Assembly (NCBI RefSeq): GCF_030291135.1
Contig: NZ_CP127409.1
Span: forward strand, 2,356,001-2,420,000
DNA length: 64,000 nucleotides
Source: Rhodanobacter thiooxydans
Lineage (GTDB): Bacteria > Pseudomonadota > Gammaproteobacteria > Xanthomonadales > Rhodanobacteraceae
Reading direction: 5' to 3'
Part shown: in pieces, positions 1-10,403 of the stretch
Layout of the letters: each line of letters begins with the position of its first letter
Numbering within the stretch: position 1 is the stretch's first letter
Notes under the pieces: model-generated
What the model saw: only the letters and a program-made list of their open reading frames with translations
Database searches by the model: none
What the model was told of the DNA's origin: nothing
Made by a program: the position numbers and the translations under genes

Positions 1-1464
<1,464 letters not shown>

Positions 1465-1485
1465 CGTGCGAACGGTCGGGACAGC

Positions 1486-1516
1486 AAAACGGCCCGGTGG
1501 GGACCGGGCCGTTTTT
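1486..1516. terminator. Bidirectional intrinsic terminator between murU and secF
   Basis: A 13-bp perfect stem (AAAACGGCCCGGT, its complement at 1503-1515) with a GGGG loop has a T run on either strand. It sits between the convergent murU and secF and can stop both. Confidence 0.9.
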
Positions 1517-1551
1517 CGTTTCGTGGAGCTACTCCTCTGCCCTTCGGGCAT

Positions 1552-1604
1552 CTCCCCTGCGAGCAGGGGAGAGAACAGCAGCATCACCCGCCTTGCGGGC
1601 GATG
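1552..1604. repeat. REP-like hairpins downstream of secF
   Basis: Two hairpins lie next to each other. The first is CTCCCCTGC / GCAGGGGAG (1552-1560 with 1563-1571, 2-nt loop). The second is GCATCACCCGC / GCGGGCGATGC (1580-1604, one mismatch). A GCCC-TTC-GGGC mini-hairpin precedes them. The first palindrome recurs, extended, near 55.57 and 55.65 kb, so it is a dispersed repeat rather than a gene-specific signal. Confidence 0.7.
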
Positions 1605-1609
1605 CTTGC

Positions 1610-2572
1610 TCAGGGTCGCCGCGCCAGCTCCGGGTTTTCCTTGGTGACCGGCATCAGGTCCTTCTTCGACACGCCCAGCCACAGCAGGATCGGGCTGGCC
1701 ACGAAGATCGAGGACAAGGTGCCGACCACGATGCCGATCAGCATGGTGACGGCGAAGCCGTGCACTGCGGTGCCGCCGTAGAAGTACAGCGCGCCCATGG
1801 TGATGCCGGTGAACAGCGAGGTGATGATGGTCCGCGACAGGGTGTTGTTGATCGAGCGGTTGAGGATCTCTTCCGGCTCGGCCTTGCGCGCCAGCCGGAA
1901 CAACTCGCGGATGCGGTCGAACACCACCACCTTGTCGTTGATCGAGTAACCGATCACCGCCAGCACCGAAGCCAGCACGGTCATGTCGAACTCGCGCTGC
2001 ACCAACGCCAGGATGCCGAGCGTCACCAGCGTGTCATGGATTTCGGTGGCCACCGCGGCGATCGCGAAGCGGCGCTCGAAGCGGATCCACAGGTAGGCCA
2101 TGATGCCCAGGATCACGAACACCGCCGCCACGGTACCGTCGCTGCGCAACTCCTGGCCCACCTGGGCGCTGACGTAGTCGCGGCTCTTCAGCTTTGCGTC
2201 TGGACGGGACACATGCAGCACCTTGATGACGTCGGCGGCGATGCGGTCGAGATTGAACTTGCCGGCCGCATCGACGGCACCGGGGTCGTCCTTCGGCTGC
2301 AGCCGGATCGACACTTCGCGGGTGCCACCCAGGCTCTGCACCATCGCGTTGTGGATGCCGCCCTTCTCCAGCGCGCCGCGCACCTCGGAGATCTCCACCG
2401 ACTGGCCGTAGTCGACCACCATCGACACGCCGCCGGTGAAGTCCAGTCCGTAGTTGAGGCCCTTGAATGCGATCAGCCCGATCGAGGCGACCATCAGGAA
2501 GATGGCGATGGCAATGGTGTACTTGCGCATCCCCAGGAAGTGGATGTTGCTGTCGTGATTGAAAATTTCCAT
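1610..2572 (-). CDS. secF: Protein translocase subunit SecF
   Basis: A 320-residue inner-membrane protein with the SecD/SecF export fold. There is one N-terminal membrane segment (about residues 15-35), a periplasmic P1 domain with GLDFTGG near residue 40, and five more membrane segments. The RND-like loop YSINDKVVVFDRIRE follows. Together with SecD and YajC it uses proton-motive force to drive late steps of Sec-dependent export. It is 9 bp downstream of secD. Length and all family motifs are intact. The gene ends opposite murU, with REP-like hairpins and a terminator beyond the stop. Confidence 0.97.
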   Translation of the reverse strand: MEIFNHDSNIHFLGMRKYTIAIAIFLMVASIGLIAFKGLNYGLDFTGGVSMVVDYGQSVEISEVRGALEKGGIHNAMVQSLGGTREVSIRLQPKDDPGAVDAAGKFNLDRIAADVIKVLHVSRPDAKLKSRDYVSAQVGQELRSDGTVAAVFVILGIMAYLWIRFERRFAIAAVATEIHDTLVTLGILALVQREFDMTVLASVLAVIGYSINDKVVVFDRIRELFRLARKAEPEEILNRSINNTLSRTIITSLFTGITMGALYFYGGTAVHGFAVTMLIGIVVGTLSSIFVASPILLWLGVSKKDLMPVTKENPELARRP

Positions 2573-2581
2573 GGGGGTTCC

Positions 2582-4465
2582 TTAGACCGACAGCGTCTTG
2601 AGCTTGCGGTGGCCGTGGATCGCCGCGGTGAACGCATGGGTCAGCGTCACCGAGGTGAACAGCGAAGTCAGGATGCCGATCATCAGCGTCACGCCGAAGC
2701 CCTTGATCGCGCCGGTACCCATCGTGGTCAGCGCCAGCGCGGCGATCAGGTGGGTGACGTTGGCGTCCAGAATGGTCGACCAGGCCTTCTCGTAGCCGGC
2801 GCGGATCGAGGCGTGCGGACTGGAGCCGTTGCGCAGTTCCTCACGCACGCGTTCGCAGATCAGCACGTTCGCATCGATCGCCATGCCCAGGGTCAGCACG
2901 ATACCGGCCACACCCGGCATGGTCAGGGTGACGCCGATCAGCGACATCACCGCCACCAGGATCACCAGGTTGAAGAACAGCGCGATGTCCGCGACCAGAC
3001 CGAACAGCTTGTAATAGATCGCCGCCGCCAGCAGCACCAGCGCCAGGCCCAGCAGCACCGCCTTGAAGCCCTTGTCGATGTTGTCCTGGCCAAGGCTGGC
3101 GCCGATCACGCCTTCCTCGACGATGTCCATCGGCGCGGCCAGTGCGCCGCCCTTGAGCAGCAGGGCCAGGTCGGAGGCTTCCTTCGGGCTGCCCAGGCCG
3201 GTGGTCTGGAACTGCTTGCTGAAGGGGCTCTGGATGGTGGCGTCGTTGATCACCGTCTCGGTGACTTTCGGCACGCGCACCTCCTTGCCGTCGATCACCT
3301 TCGTCTCGTAGACCTGCTCCACGTACAGCACCGCCATCGGCTTGCCGACGTTGGCGTTGGTGAAGTCACCCATCTTCTTGGCGCCGGCCGCGTTCAGGGT
3401 GACGTCGACCTTCGGCGTGCCACTCTGCTGGTCGATGCCCGACGAGGCGTCCACCAGCTGGTTGCCGGTCACGATGATCTGCTTGCTCACCAGCACCGGC
3501 CGGTTGTCGCCGCGCATGTAGTACAGGTTCGCGTCCGGCGGGATGTTGCCGGTGCGCGCCGCTTCCACCGCGCGCGCGTCGCCGGGCTGGCCGATACCGG
3601 GGCGGTACTGCAGGGTGGCGACCGCGCCGATCAGCTTCTTCGCCTCAGTCGGGTCCTGCACGCCGGCCAGCTCGACCACGATGCGGCTGTCGCCCTGCTG
3701 CTGGATCAGCGGCTCGGACACACCCAGCGCGTTGATGCGGTTGCGCAGCGTGCCCAGGTTCTGCGTGATCGCGCTGCGTGACAGCTCGCGCAGCTTTTCC
3801 GGCTTGATCACCACGTTCAGCACGAAACGGTCGCCGGTGCTGGCGCCGCTCGCCACGTTGAGGTCGGTGTACTCGTTGGCGATCGCGTCAGCCGCGGTGG
3901 AGCGGTCGGCGTCCGAACGCAGGATCACCGCGATGCCCTGGCCACTCACCGCATTGCGGGTCACCGATTCGTACCGGATGTTCTTGTTGCGCAGCAGCGC
4001 GCGGATGTCATCCGCGTAGCTGTTTTCCTGCTTCTCTATCGCATCCTTCTGGTCGACCTGCATCAGGAAGTGCACGCCGCCCTGCAAGTCCAGGCCCAGC
4101 GGCATCGAGCGGGCGCCGATCGCACCCAGCCAGCCCGGCACGTTGGATTGCAGCTTGAACGCCACGGTGTAGCCGTCGCCCAGCGCCGCCTTGATCTCGT
4201 CGGCGCCGCTCTTCTGCACGTCGGAGTTGGCGAACGTGGCCAGCAGGTGGTCGCCTTCCACGAACACGTTGGTGACCGCGATCTTCTTCGCGGTCAGCGC
4301 CGCCTGCACCTTCTGCTGCACTGCCTGGTTGATCGGCGGCGCGTCGCGGTTGGCCGTGACCTGCACGGCCGGCACCGGCGGGAATGCATTGGGCAGCGCG
4401 TAGATGATGCCGAACAACATCACCAACGCGACCAGCGCGTACTTCCAGCGAGGAAAATCACTCAT
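2582..4465 (-). CDS. secD: Protein translocase subunit SecD
   Basis: A 627-residue inner-membrane protein. It has one N-terminal membrane helix, a large periplasmic region starting with the GLDLQGGVHFLMQVD motif, and a C-terminal five-helix bundle with GMAIDANVLICERVREE, whose Asp is the proposed proton-relay site. It partners with SecF and YajC at the SecYEG translocon. Start ATG at 4463-4465 gives the usual MSDFPRWKY-type N-terminus. The gap to yajC (about 160 bp) is longer than usual and holds a duplicated repeat. Confidence 0.97.
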   Translation of the reverse strand: MSDFPRWKYALVALVMLFGIIYALPNAFPPVPAVQVTANRDAPPINQAVQQKVQAALTAKKIAVTNVFVEGDHLLATFANSDVQKSGADEIKAALGDGYTVAFKLQSNVPGWLGAIGARSMPLGLDLQGGVHFLMQVDQKDAIEKQENSYADDIRALLRNKNIRYESVTRNAVSGQGIAVILRSDADRSTAADAIANEYTDLNVASGASTGDRFVLNVVIKPEKLRELSRSAITQNLGTLRNRINALGVSEPLIQQQGDSRIVVELAGVQDPTEAKKLIGAVATLQYRPGIGQPGDARAVEAARTGNIPPDANLYYMRGDNRPVLVSKQIIVTGNQLVDASSGIDQQSGTPKVDVTLNAAGAKKMGDFTNANVGKPMAVLYVEQVYETKVIDGKEVRVPKVTETVINDATIQSPFSKQFQTTGLGSPKEASDLALLLKGGALAAPMDIVEEGVIGASLGQDNIDKGFKAVLLGLALVLLAAAIYYKLFGLVADIALFFNLVILVAVMSLIGVTLTMPGVAGIVLTLGMAIDANVLICERVREELRNGSSPHASIRAGYEKAWSTILDANVTHLIAALALTTMGTGAIKGFGVTLMIGILTSLFTSVTLTHAFTAAIHGHRKLKTLSV

Positions 4466-4480
4466 GATCGGGTCCTTTGC

Positions 4481-4600
4481 GATCGTCCATGACCGCGAAC
4501 GTCAAGAAGCGGCCATCCATGACCGAAGTTTATTTTTACGATCGTCCATGATCGCGAACATCAAGAAGCGGCCATCCTTGGCCGCACTATTCGAAAAAGC
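4481..4600. repeat. Tandem duplication carrying a dispersed palindromic repeat
   Basis: Two imperfect copies with a 59-bp period lie between yajC and secD: 4481-4528 and 4540-4588. Both begin GATCGTCCATGA, continue with CGCGAAC and AAGAAGCGGCCATCC, and differ at a few bases. The 3' part of copy 2 (AAGAAGCGGCCATCC, TGGCCG, then TTCGAAAAAGC) also occurs with few changes at 38180-38219 downstream of tsf. This marks a chromosomal repeat family with a GGCC-centred palindrome. Confidence 0.8.
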
Positions 4601-4623
4601 TTCGCCCCTGGACATCCCAGGTC

Positions 4624-4956
4624 TCAGCCGGACTTCAGCGAGCCCTTGGGCAACACTTGCTGGACTGCGCCTTTCTGCACCTTGACCTTCACGCTGGCCG
4701 CGATCTCGACCGTGATGAAGGTCTCGCCCACCTCGTCCACGCGCCCGGCGATACCGCCGTTGGTGACCACTTCGTCGCCCTTGGCCAGCCCGGCGACCAG
4801 CGCGCGATGCTCCTTCTGCCGCTTCATCTGCGGGCGGATCATCATGAAATACATCAGGCCGAACAGCACCACCATCATGATGATCATGGACATGCCGCCA
4901 CCCTGCGGCTGCGGAGCCGCGGCCTGGGCGATCACGGGAGAGATCGGAAGAATCAT
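4624..4956 (-). CDS. yajC: Preprotein translocase accessory subunit YajC
   Basis: A small membrane protein of 110 residues. After a short Ala/Gln/Pro-rich stretch it has one membrane helix (MSMIIMMVVLFGLMYFMMI), then the family hallmark RPQMKRQKEH, and a cytoplasmic domain with GDEVVTNGGIAGRV. It forms the SecDF-YajC subcomplex. ATG at 4956 is preferred to an in-frame TTG at 4971 because it gives the usual length. Order tgt-yajC-secD-secF is the standard gammaproteobacterial arrangement. Confidence 0.95.
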   Translation of the reverse strand: MILPISPVIAQAAAPQPQGGGMSMIIMMVVLFGLMYFMMIRPQMKRQKEHRALVAGLAKGDEVVTNGGIAGRVDEVGETFITVEIAASVKVKVQKGAVQQVLPKGSLKSG

Positions 4957-5139
4957 CTGTTTGTCTCGCAAGTTATGGCGCCGCCGGGGATTTCGGCTGA
5001 ACGCCTGATAAAAGATTCTCGATTATGCCATGCACCCCCGGGCCGTGCACGGTGCCACTGGCACCGCCGCAGCCAGCCGGCTGATCACTACTGAGGGCGG
5101 CCAACGCCCGTTGCAAGGCCGCCCCGCGGGCCCGCGCCC

Positions 5140-6315
<1,176 letters not shown>

Positions 6316-7365
6316 TCAAAGGCCGTGCGGCAGGATCAGCATGGCATCGCCATACGAGAAGAAGCGGTAGCGCTGCTCCACGGCATGGCGGTAACTGTCC
6401 AGGATGAACTCGCGCCCGGCCAGCGCCGACACCAGCATCAGCAGGGTCGACTGCGGCAGGTGGAAGTTGGTGAGCAGGCCGTCGATGCTGCTGAAGCGGT
6501 AGCCGGGGAAGATGAAGATCTGCGTCTCGCCGGCGAACGGGTGCAGTTCGCCGTCCTTGCTGGCGCTTTCCAGCGCGCGCACCACGGTGGTGCCCACCGC
6601 GATCACGCGTCCGCCGTTCGCGCGGGTGCGGCGGATCTGCCCGATCAGGTGCGCGCCGACGTTGAGCCACTCGCGGTGCATGTGGTGGTCCTTCAGATCA
6701 TCCACGCGCACCGGCTGGAAGGTGCCGGCGCCGACATGCAGGGTGACGTAGCCGAACTCGACGCCGCGCCCGCGCAGCCGGTCCAGGGTCGCCTCGTCGA
6801 AATGCAGGCCGGCGGTGGGCGCGGCGACGGCGCCGGGCTCGCGCGCGAACACGGTCTGGTAGCGCTCCATGTCACTGGCGTCGGCGTGCCGATCGATGTA
6901 CGGCGGCAGCGGCATCTCGCCCAGCTTCAGCAGCAGCTTCTCCAGCGGCTCCGACGCCTCGAAACGCAGCCGGAAGAAACCCTCGTCGCGGCCCAGCACC
7001 AGCGCATGGCTGCCGTCGGCCAGCTCGATCCGTGCGCCTTCCTTCGGCTTCTTGCTCACCCCCAGCTGCACGGTGGCCTCGTGCGCGCCGGTGACCCGCT
7101 CGATCAAAATCTCCACCGCGCCGCCGGTGTCCTTGCGCCCGTACAACCGCGCCGGCAGCACGCGGGTGTCGTTGAACACCAGCAGGTCGCCGGGGCGCAG
7201 GAAGTCGGGCAGCTCGCGGAACAGGCGGTCCTGCCGCGACTGCGCCGCCACATCGAGCAGCAGCAAACGACTGGCCGAGCGCTCGGGCAACGGCGCCTGC
7301 GCAATCAGCTCGTGCGGCAGCTCAAAATCGAAATCGGACTTCTTCAAGGCAGGTGTGGCCGGCAT
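6316..7365 (-). CDS. queA: S-adenosylmethionine:tRNA ribosyltransferase-isomerase QueA
   Basis: A 349-residue enzyme that transfers the ribosyl moiety of SAM to preQ1-modified tRNA, giving epoxyqueuosine. The family motifs are intact: SDFDFELP near the N-terminus, [62 protein letters not shown] and a C-terminal [12 protein letters not shown]. The open frame extends to 7407 but the upstream residues do not fit the family. ATG at 7365 gives the usual N-terminus; ATG at 7380 is an alternative. No strong Shine-Dalgarno is visible for either. Confidence 0.96.
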   Translation of the reverse strand: MPATPALKKSDFDFELPHELIAQAPLPERSASRLLLLDVAAQSRQDRLFRELPDFLRPGDLLVFNDTRVLPARLYGRKDTGGAVEILIERVTGAHEATVQLGVSKKPKEGARIELADGSHALVLGRDEGFFRLRFEASEPLEKLLLKLGEMPLPPYIDRHADASDMERYQTVFAREPGAVAAPTAGLHFDEATLDRLRGRGVEFGYVTLHVGAGTFQPVRVDDLKDHHMHREWLNVGAHLIGQIRRTRANGGRVIAVGTTVVRALESASKDGELHPFAGETQIFIFPGYRFSSIDGLLTNFHLPQSTLLMLVSALAGREFILDSYRHAVEQRYRFFSYGDAMLILPHGL

Positions 7366-7450
7366 CGGGAAACGGAGCATTATCCCGCAGCGGACGCGCC
7401 GGGGCACGCCTGCAAAAAAAACGCCGCTCCTCGCGGAGCGGCGCCCAGGC

Positions 7451-8671
7451 TCATCCCTTCACGCACAGCACCTGGCGCAGCGTGTGCACCACCTCGACCA
7501 GGTCGGTCTGCGCGGCCATCACCGCGTCGATCGACTTGTACGCCGCCGGCGACTCGTCGATCACCGCCGCGTCCTTGCGGCATTCGACGTGGGCGGTGGC
7601 CGCCCGATGCTGCGCCAGGGTGATCTGCTGGCGCGCCGCGGTACGGCTCATCACCCGGCCCGCGCCGTGGCTGCAGCTGCGGAAGCTGTCCGGACTGCCC
7701 TTGCCACGCACGATGTAGCTGCACGTGCCCATGCTGCCCGGGATGATGCCGAGCTCGCCGGCGCGGGCGCTCACCGCGCCCTTGCGGGTCACCAGCAGTT
7801 CCTCGCCACCGTGCGTCTCCTTCTGCACGTAGTTGTGGTGGCAGTTCACCGCCATCTGTTCCAGCTGGAACTTCGGCAGCCGGTGGCGCATCTCGGCCAG
7901 CACCCGCGCCATCATCGCCTCGCGGTTGGCCCGGGCGTAATCCTGTGCCCAGGACACCGCTTCGACGTAGTCGTCGAACAGCGGTTCACCTTCCATGAAG
8001 AACGCGAGGTCCTTGTCCGGCAGGTCGAAGCCCAGCACGCGCTGCGCCAGCTCTTCGCGCGCCCGCTGGATGAAGTAGCTGCCGATCAGGTTGCCGGTGC
8101 CGCGCGAACCGGAGTGCAGCATCACCCACACCGCGCCCGATTCGTCGAGGCAGACCTCGATGAAGTGGTTGCCGCCGCCGAGCGTGCCGAGCTGCCGGTC
8201 GACCTTGTCGGTGCGGATCTTGCGGTGCTTCGCCTTGATCGCCTCCAGCCGCTCGGCCAGCCGGGATTCGACCAGCATCGTGTGAATGCTGTCCGACGGC
8301 TTGCCATGTTCGCCGCCGCGGCCGTTGCCGACCGGTACGCCGCGCTCGATGCTGGAACGCAGCTGGGCCAGGTTGTCCGGCAAGTCGCTGGCACGCAGCG
8401 TGGTCCGCACCGCGGCCATGCCGCAGCCGATGTCCACGCCGACCGCGGCCGGGATGATCGCGCCCCGGGTCGGCACCACCGAACCCACGGTGGCGCCCTT
8501 GCCCAGATGCACGTCCGGCATCACCGCGACCCACGGGCCGACGAACGGCAGCGTGGCGATGTTGCGCAGTTGCTGCTTCGCCGAATCTTCCAGCGACACG
8601 CCATGCACCCAGCCCTTGATCGGCGTGGCGCTGCCTTCGGCATGCAGCAGTTCGTACTGTTGGTTGCTCAT
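7451..8671 (-). CDS. rtcB: RNA-splicing ligase RtcB (3'-phosphate/5'-OH RNA ligase)
   Basis: A 406-residue GTP- and Mn-dependent ligase that seals RNA ends with 2',3'-cyclic phosphate or 3'-phosphate and 5'-OH, such as broken tRNAs. Visible motifs are MPDVHLGKG (52-59), GVDIGCGM with metal ligand Cys83, LGGGNHF (His169), HSGSRG (His186), NCHHNYV and CSHGAGR, whose His335 matches the guanylylated histidine of the family. Start ATG at 8671 has AGGAAAG about 6 bases upstream; an in-frame GTG at 8674 is less likely. The slipin gene lies 54 bp upstream on the same strand, and tRNA-like RNAs lie upstream of that. No rtcA or RtcR gene is in the window. Confidence 0.96.
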   Translation of the reverse strand: MSNQQYELLHAEGSATPIKGWVHGVSLEDSAKQQLRNIATLPFVGPWVAVMPDVHLGKGATVGSVVPTRGAIIPAAVGVDIGCGMAAVRTTLRASDLPDNLAQLRSSIERGVPVGNGRGGEHGKPSDSIHTMLVESRLAERLEAIKAKHRKIRTDKVDRQLGTLGGGNHFIEVCLDESGAVWVMLHSGSRGTGNLIGSYFIQRAREELAQRVLGFDLPDKDLAFFMEGEPLFDDYVEAVSWAQDYARANREAMMARVLAEMRHRLPKFQLEQMAVNCHHNYVQKETHGGEELLVTRKGAVSARAGELGIIPGSMGTCSYIVRGKGSPDSFRSCSHGAGRVMSRTAARQQITLAQHRAATAHVECRKDAAVIDESPAAYKSIDAVMAAQTDLVEVVHTLRQVLCVKG

Positions 8672-8725
8672 CACATCTTTCCTTGAATGGATCGTGGCGA
8701 GCGCATCCGTGCGCGCGCCACGAGG

Positions 8726-9850
8726 TTACTGCCTGAGGCTGACCAACTGGTTCAGCACGCCGTCCAGGCCGCCGAACACGGTCAGCTTGTCGATCTTCTC
8801 GGTGACCTTTTCCAAGGCCTCCAGCTCCTTCAGACGCATCAGCACCGGACTTTCCTCGATCAGACGCGCGGTGTTGAGCAGCGAACGGGTGGCGTTCGCC
8901 TCCTCGCGCCGGCGGATCACGTTGGCCTGGGCCGCCTTCTCCGCCTGCACCACGCTGTTGAGGATGTCCTTCATCTCGCCCGGCAGGATCACGTCCTTGA
9001 CGCCCACGCCGAGCACCTCGATGCCCAGCTCGACGACACGGCCGCGCACGTAGGCGAAGATGTCCGCATCCAGCGAGGCCTTGTCGCCCAGCAGCTCGTC
9101 CAGCGTCTTGCCGGAGACCGCCTTGCGCAAGCCGTACTGCAGTTCGCGATAGAGGTAGTCGCCGTACTTGGCCACCTTCGTACGCGCGGCGACCGGATCG
9201 GTCACGCGCAGGCTGGCTGCCAGGTTCACCCGCAGGCTCACCTTGTCGCGGGTCAGCAGTTCCTGGCCCGACACTTCCAGCGACTGCACGCGCAGCTCGA
9301 TCACCTCCGCCGCCACGTTCTTCCGGAAATTCCAGAACGCCCAGGCACCCGGCGCCAGCGTGCGCACCAGCTTGTTGTCGACGAACAGCAGGCCCGTCGA
9401 TTCCACCGGCACGTCCACCATCACCGCCACCTTGCCGAGCCCGCCCAGCTGACGCAGACGACTGGCCACGCGCGCATCGATCTCCAGCGTTTCCACCAGC
9501 GAGACCGCCTGCACCTCGACCGGCACGATGCCCTTCCAGTACAGCTTGCGCGTACCCGGCGCCAGCACGTCTTCCAGCTTGCCGTCCTTCAGCACCAGAC
9601 CGACCTGGTCGGTGCTGATGTCGGCCACCAGGAAGCACTCGGCCAGCGGGCCGTCCATCTGCGCCATCAACACCTCGGCATCGCTGCCGGCGTATTCCGG
9701 GCGGGTGAGGTTGTGCACCGTCACGGCGATGCGCTTGCGCGGGTCGAACAGGCGATGGACGCCCGGCGACAGCACGCGCTCGAAACGACGGTTGCGATAC
9801 AGCAGACCGCGCTCGCCGTCGCCGATCACGATTTGCTTGAGCCAGAACAT
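8726..9850 (-). CDS. Slipin/stomatin-like SPFH (band 7) protein of the RtcB locus
   Basis: A 374-residue SPFH-domain protein without the N-terminal membrane hairpin of classical stomatins. It starts MFWLKQIVIGDGERGLLYRN. A first half of about 140 residues has repeated beta-rich motifs (VLSPGVHRLF, VLAPGTRKLYW, TLAPGAWAFW). The SPFH core follows (about 170-300), with PVESTGLLFVDN, LRVNLAASLRVTDP and GIEVLGVGVKDVILP. A coiled-coil tail contains QAEKAAQANVIRRREEA. The ATG at 9850 follows AAGGAG at a good distance. SPFH proteins oligomerise on membranes; the role of this type beside rtcB is not established, and co-transcription suggests a part in RNA repair or stress. The duplicated N-terminal modules are unusual for plain stomatins. 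Confidence 0.85.
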   Translation of the reverse strand: MFWLKQIVIGDGERGLLYRNRRFERVLSPGVHRLFDPRKRIAVTVHNLTRPEYAGSDAEVLMAQMDGPLAECFLVADISTDQVGLVLKDGKLEDVLAPGTRKLYWKGIVPVEVQAVSLVETLEIDARVASRLRQLGGLGKVAVMVDVPVESTGLLFVDNKLVRTLAPGAWAFWNFRKNVAAEVIELRVQSLEVSGQELLTRDKVSLRVNLAASLRVTDPVAARTKVAKYGDYLYRELQYGLRKAVSGKTLDELLGDKASLDADIFAYVRGRVVELGIEVLGVGVKDVILPGEMKDILNSVVQAEKAAQANVIRRREEANATRSLLNTARLIEESPVLMRLKELEALEKVTEKIDKLTVFGGLDGVLNQLVSLRQ

Positions 9851-9940
9851 GGCGATACTCCTTGTCGATATTCCTTGTTTCGATCCGTATTGAATGAATC
9901 AGGGCCGTCGGATCGATGCGGGCCGTGATTTACTTCGGGA

Positions 9941-9957
9941 TGCAATCACCCCTCCCT
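9941..9957 (-). promoter_or_regulatory. Possible sigma-54-type promoter upstream of the slipin-rtcB pair
   Basis: On the minus strand a GG-N10-GC element ends in a perfect TTGCA -12 box, about 90 bases before the slipin start. The -24 half is poor (GGG in place of TGGCAC). It is listed because rtc operons of other proteobacteria use sigma-54 with the activator RtcR. No RtcR is in the window. The call is weak. Confidence 0.25.
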
Positions 9958-9998
9958 TTCGGGATAAACACGCGATTATCTTGAATAACCGCAAGCTT

Positions 9999-10022
9999 TA
10001 TTGAAAAAGGCGGAAACGCCTC
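9999..10022 (-). terminator. Intrinsic terminator between the tRNA-like RNAs and the slipin gene
   Basis: Minus-strand stem AGGCG-TTTC-CGCCT is followed by TTTTTC. It could end the small-RNA transcript before the slipin gene, or act as a leaky attenuator in a common transcript. Confidence 0.6.
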
Positions 10023-10260
10023 CCGACGATTGATCCAGCGAAGCCCGAACGCTTCGGAAGAGAGTCGGTCATCGGCTGATCACGGCGATGCCTTGCCACG
10101 ATGTCGTTCGACGACCGACCGTCCGCCTTCAGGGGGCCGGCCCGGCTCGATCCTCGCTGCGTCATTCGATCCGCCCTCATCCCTGACGGGCGTGCCGCGT
10201 TCCACACGAGGCGTTTCCTGGTCGGAACTTTCGTTCCTAGTGTCATGACGTGACAGGTCA

Positions 10261-10333
10261 TGGTTCTGGAGCGGGATTCGAACCCGCGACACTCGGTTTA
10301 TGAGACCGATGCTCTACCCGTCTGAGCTATCCG
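10261..10333 (-). ncRNA. tRNA-like RNA 2: tRNA-Met-like body with a defective acceptor stem
   Basis: Read on the minus strand it has a D arm (GCTC-AGACGGGTA-GAGC) and a 5-bp anticodon stem TCGGT/ACCGA with loop CTCATAA, that is anticodon CAT as in tRNA-Met. It also has a variable segment, a T arm GCGGG-TTCGAAT-CCCGC and a 3' CCA. The acceptor stem is not normal: the 5' strand before the D arm (CCACGGA) pairs with the 3' strand TCCAGAA over only three or four positions. The 5' end abuts the CCA of tRNA-like RNA 1 with no spacer. It is therefore not a credible elongator or initiator tRNA. A processed tRNA mimic or a decayed tRNA are the alternatives. It lies in the same orientation as the slipin-rtcB genes downstream. 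Confidence 0.75.
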
Positions 10334-10403
10334 TGGTTGACGTGCCGGATTCGAACCGGCGACCTGCAGCTTTCGCTGCCGCTCTACCGCTGAGCCAACG
10401 TCA
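10334..10403 (-). ncRNA. tRNA-like RNA 1: tRNA mimic with a GAAA tetraloop in place of the anticodon loop
   Basis: A 70-nt element on the minus strand. It has a 6-bp acceptor TGACGT/ACGTCA with discriminator A and encoded CCA, a D arm (GCTC-AGCGGTA-GAGC) and a variable segment AGGTC. The T arm is perfect: GCCGG-TTCGAAT-CCGGC. The anticodon arm is GCAGC-GAAA-GCTGC: five pairs closed by a GNRA tetraloop, so there is no anticodon and no 7-nt loop. It cannot decode. The compensated stems argue for a maintained RNA fold. Bacterial Y RNAs of the YrlA type also carry a tRNA-like module and in Salmonella are encoded with rsr and rtcBA; that comparison is an inference from context. Confidence 0.8.

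Noticed and set aside
10261..10336. Annotating a functional tRNA-Met here
   Set aside because: The anticodon arm, T arm and CCA look right, but the acceptor stem has only three or four pairs and its 5' strand overlaps the previous unit's CCA.
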